Shown here piece by piece: positions 57,991-64,000 of a DNA stretch of 64,000 nt. Position 1 is the stretch's first letter; every line of letters starts with the position of its first letter. The notes under the pieces were generated by a model. It was not told the origin of the DNA. It saw nothing but the letters and a program-made list of their open reading frames with translations, and ran no database searches. Source of the stretch: Atopsyche davidsoni (taxonomy: Eukaryota; Arthropoda; Insecta; Trichoptera; Hydrobiosidae); the NCBI GenBank assembly GCA_022113835.1, contig JAILWY010000022.1:2294001-2358000 (forward strand), read 5' to 3'. Position numbers and translations under genes: made by a program.

Positions 57991-60308
57991 CAGGACGACT
58001 TGTTGCAAGCTCGTAAAGTGTGGAATCTACTGTGAATGCTAAAAAATTACATTTTTGCCCTAATTATCATCAATTTTATAATGCAAATACGTACCATTAT
58101 TATAGTAAATTATCATTTATGTCATATAATATGTATCTACAGATTTCACCATGCATTAGCGATTTTACTGTGCTATAATATATTTTAAAAATATTGGGCC
58201 TACAATGCTACTTTCGAGCTACACTATATTTATTTTTTTATTATATTTATTTATATATTGATTTTTGTAAAGTTCGTCACAATAAAATACGTTGTTGCCT
58301 ATACAAGTTTTATTTTTGATTGCTTTGATTCAGTACATTTTTTCAAATATTAAAAAATAATTAAAGAGACTCTCAGAAAAATATCATCGTGAGGGATACG
58401 ATGTTCGTTTTATTAATAATTGGCATTTTAATATCGATGCTCCATTTATACTAGATTTGCTTACAAAAATTTACTGCGAAAGAGTGAAACGCACAATTTT
58501 ATAAGTATTTTTGGCATTAATCAACACAAACAGAATTATAATACATGTGTGCAGCAATTTTATTTTTTAACTGTGGATATATAATCTATATTTGTTAATG
58601 TACGTAAGTGTGTTTTTATTTAAATTTATTATATGTGATTTTTAACATCAAAATTTACTGCAAAAGAGTAAATCGCACTTTAAACAGAATTACAAAGTAC
58701 GTATACAACAAATGAGTTATTTCATGTTGAATATCGTTTGTTGAGTAACGATGATAAGCTAATAGTTTAAATATAATAAAAAACCTTTTACAGATTCATT
58801 TGAGAAGAAGAGAGCCTTATTATATGTGTTGCTTTTTGATTATGAATCAATTATACAAAATAACACGGGACTTATCGTATGATACCGTATTATAAGAAAC
58901 AACAATAAAAATTTTAAAATGTATGTATTTTACTGTGGAACCTGAAAAAATATTTATGTAAAAGTATATATTTGTGTATATATAATTTTATTATAAACAT
59001 ACTTGCACAATAATCATGTTTAAATATGATTACTTTCCTACAGATTTTACCAATAACCAGCAATTAAACTGTAATAGTGTGGAATCTAATGTGATTGCTA
59101 AAAAAATGCATTTTTCATATCATAATCACAATTATGGGTAAATTTAATGTATGTCATATAATTAACTTCTCTCAGAATATCTTAATCATTAGCGATTGAA
59201 CTAAAAAATGTTTTCAAATGTATTGGGCCAACAATGATAACTAATGAGGAAAAAATTATTAAAAAAAAAAATTCCTACTCCTTTCTCATAAAAAGTTACT
59301 TCAAAAAAGAGTAATGACTTTTTTATAGTTATTTAACCATTAATCAACATAAGCAGAATAATAAAACACGTAAACAACTAATGATTTATTTCGTGTTGAT
59401 TGACGTTTGTCGTATAACGATATTTTATGAAAAAAAAAAAAAAACATTTTTGAGTCTCATTTGTGAATAGAGAGCCATAATATATGTTTTATTTTTTTTT
59501 ATAATAAATCAAATAATATATGTTAACATAGGACTCATCGTATGATACCGTAATAAAAGAAACACTCGTAAAAAATAAGGAAATATTTTTATTTCATTGT
59601 GGATTCTTTTAATATCAATTTATGTGAATGTATGTATTTGTGTATATAATATTTATTTATTAATATTTTACTTGTCTTTAGACCAGCGAATCATCTTTTA
59701 TGCCAACTGAAAATAATAAATCAGCACATGTTTCCAATTAAATTATAGTTATTCCGTAAATTTTGCCTGTTAAAGAAACTTACAAATTCCAAATAATTAA
59801 TTCTCCAACGATACAACTCTAGCGTCAATTTTAGTGTAATTTTTAAGCATTGTGTCGCAGCTTCCATTGGGATGATTGAGCTTTAGTTTTTACGTCAAAA
59901 CCAATAATAAGAATAAAGTCAATGGCTGAAATTGTCGGTATAAATGAGAAACATGATGCTACAAAAAAATCGTAAATTGAATACACGTAACATGTAAAAA
60001 TTTAAAATTTGCGATACTATTTGAACAGACCTCGTACAACAAATGTATTTTTTCGTGTTTATTATCGTTTGTTTAAGTAACGATGATAAGCTTATAGTAT
60101 ATTATATAAATCAAACGTTACAGTCTCATTTGTAAATATAGAGCCTTATGTGATATTTTTAATAAAAATCAAATAAAAAATATTAATATAGGACTTATCG
60201 TATGATACTGTATTAATAGAAACAACAATTTAAAATAATATTATAGTGACGAAAAATCACAATGAATCGGATATATATGTTTTTTAATATTTAGATATAT
60301 TTCATTAT
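57991..60308. other. spacer between units 2 and 3
   Basis: A repeat of 48875-51192: leader of copy 23, SINE remnant (about 58200-58420), unit 3 start at about 58636, gene scraps at 59.69-59.86 kb. No gene is supported. Confidence 0.6.
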
Positions 60309-60561
60309 GAACACTTCCATCTTGGGCCAGTTTTATTAGTTTATTTGCAAATTCCACATCCATGTTATGTTTCTTCTACCAATGTCCCTTTTCTGAACAA
60401 TCAACTGCAATTTTTTGGTATTTCAGTTAATTGCCTAGAGAAAGTATTTGAAGTTTTTATTTCCAATGCCTCCTTGTCCTTAGATTTTTCCTTGAATAAT
60501 CTACTGCTTTTATATGTATTTATATAAAAACCTTGCATACGAGATGAGGTTAAATTGTATC
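60309..60561 (-). repeat. conserved block, copy 6 of 6 (unit 3)
   Basis: Matches copies 4 and 5. The near-identity between units stops at its right end, at about 60557 (gaggttaaattgtatc), after which the sequence is independent. 60562-61182 is spacer with the C-rich tract at about 61132-61143. Confidence 0.7.
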
Positions 60562-61182
60562 TGTATTAAGATAATGTATCTTTAAAATATAAAATTTATT
60601 CTCCTTTAAACCTTAATTTTTCCATTAAAATTTAATGCAAAGAATAAAACGTAATATTTAATATGTATTTAACCATTTATCAACACTTAAAGATGTTAAA
60701 AAATGTGTACAACAAATAATTTTTTTAACTGTGTTTTTTTATATTTCATATGAACCTTCCATTTCATACATACCTTCCCATAGCCATAGCCTTCAAAATC
60801 TATTTATTAAATCATTCATTTAGAAATAAGCTTAATGTAATATATTTATCTACTTACTGAATGTATCAATCATCAGCCATTGCTGTGTGTTTCAATATTA
60901 ACAATAAATATTGAGCCAACAATGATATTATTGGGGAAAAGAATATCAATATAAAAAATTTTAATATGGATGCTCTCCTAAAACTAGAACAATTTATTGA
61001 AGTTTACAGCAAAAGAGTGAAACGAACTATTTTATAGTTATTAAAGCATTTATCAACACAAAAAGAATTACAAAACATGTGTGCAGCAAATTCCTTTTTT
61101 TACTGTGGAATTTTTATGAAAAATATCACACACCCCTCCCCCTCCATTGTCCAAAAAAATAATTTTTATATGTATAAGTAGT

Positions 61183-62094
61183 TTAATTTTTCTGCGGTTT
61201 TGTCATATGGATGACGTATTCTAGTGCCAGAAGGTTGCCTTTGTTCGTCTTTAAAAAGAATCTCATTTTGTATTTTCCATAGAAAAATTCAAAGTTCCAA
61301 AAATCACGACTGATCACAACTTTTCCAGATTTAAATCCCTAAAACAAATGTAAATTGCGTTTAGTTACATTTTCAGCCAAACTGATGTGTTTTTTTATTT
61401 TTTTTTATTAAGAAATCTTGATGTGTTTTCTATGTTTGTTCTCACCTTCATGAAATGGCAAGAATCGTCTAATGTCACAAAATGTTTCAAATATGCAATG
61501 TGCTCTTTCGGGGCTTCGCATAAGCGTATTGGCTTCTGGCTCACCAACGAGATGAACCTGTCTTTAGACCAAAGATACAGCCTCGTATTAAACTGAAAAT
61601 AACAAATCAAAACACGCTTGCTATTTAATTAAGGTTCTTCCGAAATTTAACCGGTTAAATAAACTCACAGATGCAAAAATAGTTAATTATCTACCGATGC
61701 TTCTCCAGCGTCCTCCAGAACAGTGACGTTTCCTTCAATAGAGTAAATGCCATTAGTATTTCCAAAAATCAAATTAGTTTTAGTGTAATTTTTACGCATT
61801 GTGCCTCTTATCACTTTTGCACTTTCTATAGTTATATTACATGGACCCTGAAAAAAATTTAAACTGTCAAGTATATGTGCGGTAGAAATTAAATTAAAGG
61901 ATATATTTGAACTGATTCAGCACATAAAGTATATATATATATATTTATTTAATGTAGTATCTAATGTAGATTTTAAAATATATTCTTACATATTCATGGT
62001 TGTTAATGCCTCGGAATTGAAAACTTGTCGGAATGTCGATACACAAAAGTAGACCAAGTAATAAAATAGTATTGACAACTTTGAAGAGCTCCAT
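61183..62094 (-). CDS. intact secreted DUF1091-like protein, 186 aa (copy 24)
   Basis: The exons, in transcript order, are 61990-62094, 61695-61847, 61446-61592 and 61183-61338; introns are 142, 102 and 107 nt. The signal peptide is MELFKVVNTILLLGLLLC. Exon 2 begins GPCNITIES, with sequons NIT, NYT and NVT and an extra cysteine. Exon 3 has NTRLYLWSKDRFISL, RLCEAPKEH and DDSCHFMK. Exon 4 has WNFEFFYGKYKMRF and an extended TAA end. It lies just outside the 9.1-kb duplication and is single copy. Its promoter-like elements are well formed. Confidence 0.87.
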
Positions 62095-62119
62095 CAGGAC
62101 GACTTGCTATAAGCTCGAA

Positions 62120-62154
62120 AAGTGAGGAGTCTACTGTGAATTCTAGTATAAATA
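62120..62154 (-). promoter_or_regulatory. putative core promoter of copy 24
   Basis: TATTTATA (62147-62154), then initiator-like TCACTT (62120-62125), then about 26 nt of leader to the ATG at 62094. The stretch from the TATA to the ATG is among the best conserved non-coding sequence in the array. Confidence 0.5.
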
Positions 62155-62650
62155 CAATTTTACCTTAATCATAATCATTTTTCAAATGAATCCTCGCACA
62201 GTTTTATGGAATAAATACAAATAATGTCATGTAATTTGTCACCAAGCATTAGAAATTTATTGTGTTATAATATGTTTATAAAAATATTGGGCCAACAATG
62301 CTATTAATGAGGAAAAAAATATTTAAAAAATCATTTTTTTTTAAATAAATAATGTCATATAATTATCTACCTACAGAATTATTCAATCGTAAGCTAATTT
62401 ACTGTGCTTTAATATGTTAATAGAATAATTGGGCCATCATTGCTAATAATGAGAAAAAAATATTTAGAAAAATATTTTTTTAATAAATATTTTAATATGA
62501 ATGCTCCCTTAAAAATATAACTCTTTATCAAAATTTACAGCAAAAGAGTAAAACGCACTTCTAACAGAATTTCAAAACACGGACACAACAAATGAATTAT
62601 TTCATGTTGTTTAAAATCTGTTTAGCAACGATGATAAGCTTATAATATAT

Positions 62651-62817
62651 TCAATATTTTTGACAGAGAGTACTTGGTGGAATTCCATTTTAATATTTTG
62701 AATAAAAATACTTGAGTGATTTTCCACATTTTTGTTTTTATTAGTGACCGTTTAGTTTTTATTAGTTGGCGAAACCGGTCACTAATAAAAACAAAAATGT
62801 GGAAAATCACTCAAGTA
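62651..62817 (+). mobile_element. fold-back element with 12-bp target duplication (second copy)
   Basis: A 167-bp insertion flanked by a perfect 12-bp duplication, CTTATAATATAT (62639-62650 and 62818-62829). It shares tcaatatttttgacagagag, the following tacttggtggaattcc, and the arms cttgagtgattttccacat / atgtggaaaatcactcaag with the element at 16470-16661. The centre has ggcgaaaccggtcac but not the preceding GCCAAC stem strand. 62155-62638 is the upstream region of copy 24 and spacer. Confidence 0.75.
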
Positions 62818-63147
62818 CTTATAATATATGATTAAAATAATAAAAATTTATGGTTTCATTTGTGAAATAGAATGTGTTTTTTTTTATTATAAATCAATTA
62901 TAATAAATTAAGAAAGGACTTATCGTATAAAACCGTATTCGAAGAAATATCAATTAAAAATTAAGAAAATATTTAGTTATATTCAGTATTTTTTCACTCA
63001 TTTTTTTCCAAAAAAACATAAAAATATACAAAATATTTTATTCATTATTTTTCTATAAATTAACAACATAATTTCCTAACACTTTTTCGCGGAAAAATAA
63101 AAAAATCATGCACTTATGGGTCATCTGTGGAATCTCATAACATCTAT

Positions 63148-63400
63148 AGGGTGTCCCAAGAGAGTATCGGGTATTTGTTAGATCAGTAAATCAAAAACTA
63201 CTAGTAATCAAGTTTTTTTTATTAATGATTATATGAATACATAATGGAAAATTATTTCAAAATGATGATGTTATCCAAATGGTGTCCATTACGGTGATGG
63301 CACTCTTTCTTATCTTGAACAAAGATTGCTGATAACTCAGCTGTCTAAGTCTCATACTCAAGTATTTTTTTATCATTTTCCGGTCCGTTTCGCGAAAAAT
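63148..63400 (-). mobile_element. probable DNA-transposon remnant (Tc1/mariner-like C-terminus)
   Basis: One end is agggtgtcccaagagagtat, a motif style typical of DNA-transposon termini. On the minus strand the adjacent sequence reads ECHHRNGHHLDNI, resembling the ...GGHIEHL ends of Tc1/mariner-superfamily transposases. There are frameshifts throughout and no second terminus was found. The region from 62830 to 63147 and from 63401 to 63900 holds AT-rich sequence with no gene I can support. Confidence 0.35.
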
Positions 63401-63941
63401 CGACTGCACCAATCAAACAAATTTAAATGCAAAAAGTTAGATACATCCCTTATTCCGAACAGAATATTATTTTATTTGTTGTAAATTTACTTTCAATATA
63501 ATAAATATGTGTTTTTCCGATTGAAGTGTAGGCATTCGGAGATTCGTCATGTCCCTGTTCTAAGAGTCCTAAACATTTAAAAGTCCTTTTTTCAATTGGA
63601 ATTGAAAGATGAAACATAAACACTGTGCGATTTATTATTTTAAAAATTAAAAAAAAAAACCTTTATCAAACTTTGGTTTTGAAACGTCTTCATTTTATCC
63701 AATTTTTCAACATCTTCAAGGTTTTATTTTACCCTGAAAATGGACGTGAGTTAAATTATAAAAAATAGATAAATATAATTTATAGTTTTTTAAATACTAT
63801 ATTAAAAAATTAATTTTCGATATAGAAAAACAAAGTGACAATTAAATTAATTAAATGACACGATTTCGCCGGGTAAAACGGTTCTTTTTTTGTAGCAGAC
63901 GTGGGATGGACACCAAGCATGGTTAAGTAGCAAGACCCTTA

Positions 63942-64000
63942 ATGCTCTTTTTCATGATATGGCAAGTCTTGTCTACTGTAGCAAAAGTTTCAAATATTCT
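63942..64000 (-). pseudogene. edge of another array member: 3' part of exon 3
   Basis: The last bases match the donor end of exon 3 (ttcatgatatggcaagtcttgtctactg). The donor itself is altered (aatgctctttttcat where intact copies have ttgttctcaccttcat), which argues for a pseudogene, but the rest lies beyond the window. The array therefore continues to the right. Confidence 0.55.

Larger units (their letters stand above)
39956..60557. repeat. near-identical tandem duplication, period 9,116 bp (two full units plus a partial third)
   Basis: Unit 1 starts at about 39956, unit 2 at about 49520 and unit 3 at about 58636, ending at about 60557. The offset is 9,565 bp before 44.87 kb and 9,116 bp after 45.32 kb; the 449-bp difference is exactly the SINE-like insertion present only in unit 1. 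Compared line by line, the units differ at very few positions (for example cattaggatg at 50.75 kb against cattgggatg at 59.87 kb). The right end of each unit (48.0-49.5 kb) is paralogous to 37.6-39.06 kb, which suggests unequal crossing-over between array members. Confidence 0.9.

Noticed and set aside
39956..60557. A CRISPR-like or satellite array
   Set aside because: The period is over 9 kb, the content is genes and spacers, and the sequence is eukaryotic.
61387..61596. Recurrent plus-strand frames containing MFSVFVLTFMTWQ-type text
   Set aside because: They are the antisense of exon 3 and its donor site and recur wherever exon 3 occurs; splice structure and conservation favour the minus strand.

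Overview
The window is eukaryotic and most probably from an insect. It is strongly AT-rich, its genes are split by short GT-AG introns, and it carries animal-type mobile elements: a non-LTR retrotransposon of R1-like type, a Helitron remnant, a mariner remnant, tRNA-derived SINE-like insertions and large LTR-like elements. The insect order cannot be told from the sequence.

The dominant feature is one tandem array, all on the minus strand and running the whole length. It holds about thirty whole, broken or fragmentary copies of a single small gene family. Each full copy has four coding exons of fixed length (105, 153, 147 and 141-156 nt) joined by phase-0 introns. It encodes a secreted protein of 183-186 residues: a signal peptide (exon 1), a segment rich in N-glycosylation sequons (exon 2), and a C-x22-C-x3-K/G segment (exons 3-4) resembling the insect DUF1091 / ML-like secreted proteins, which include the Drosophila CheA chemosensory proteins. 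I do not recognise a named orthologue.

Layout. 1-15.9 kb: mostly decayed copies, one nearly intact copy with ATG changed to ATA (7.4-8.3 kb), and two 3.1-3.2 kb LTR-like insertions with perfect 4-bp target duplications (3.2-6.3 and 9.9-13.2 kb). 16-34 kb: intact copies at 16.3-17.4, 20.4-21.4 and 26.6-27.5 kb, among pseudogenes, a mariner deletion derivative and a Helitron remnant. 34.3-36.9 kb: a 5'-truncated, open-frame non-LTR retrotransposon nested in an unidentified repeat. 37.5-38.4 kb: an intact copy. 39.96-60.56 kb: a nearly identical tandem duplication with a 9,116-bp repeat period (two full units and part of a third), in which unit 1 carries an extra 449-bp SINE-like insertion. Each full unit contains two intact genes, one gene with a replaced C-terminus and one pseudogene. 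61.2-62.1 kb: the last intact copy. 62.6-64 kb: a fold-back element, a DNA-transposon remnant and the edge of another array member.

The genes do not form a pathway. They are parallel paralogues with a shared promoter-like upstream region, in a locus shaped by tandem duplication, gene decay and repeated transposon insertion. Coordinates of exons come from reading splice sites by eye and comparing copies; no transcript or database evidence was available.
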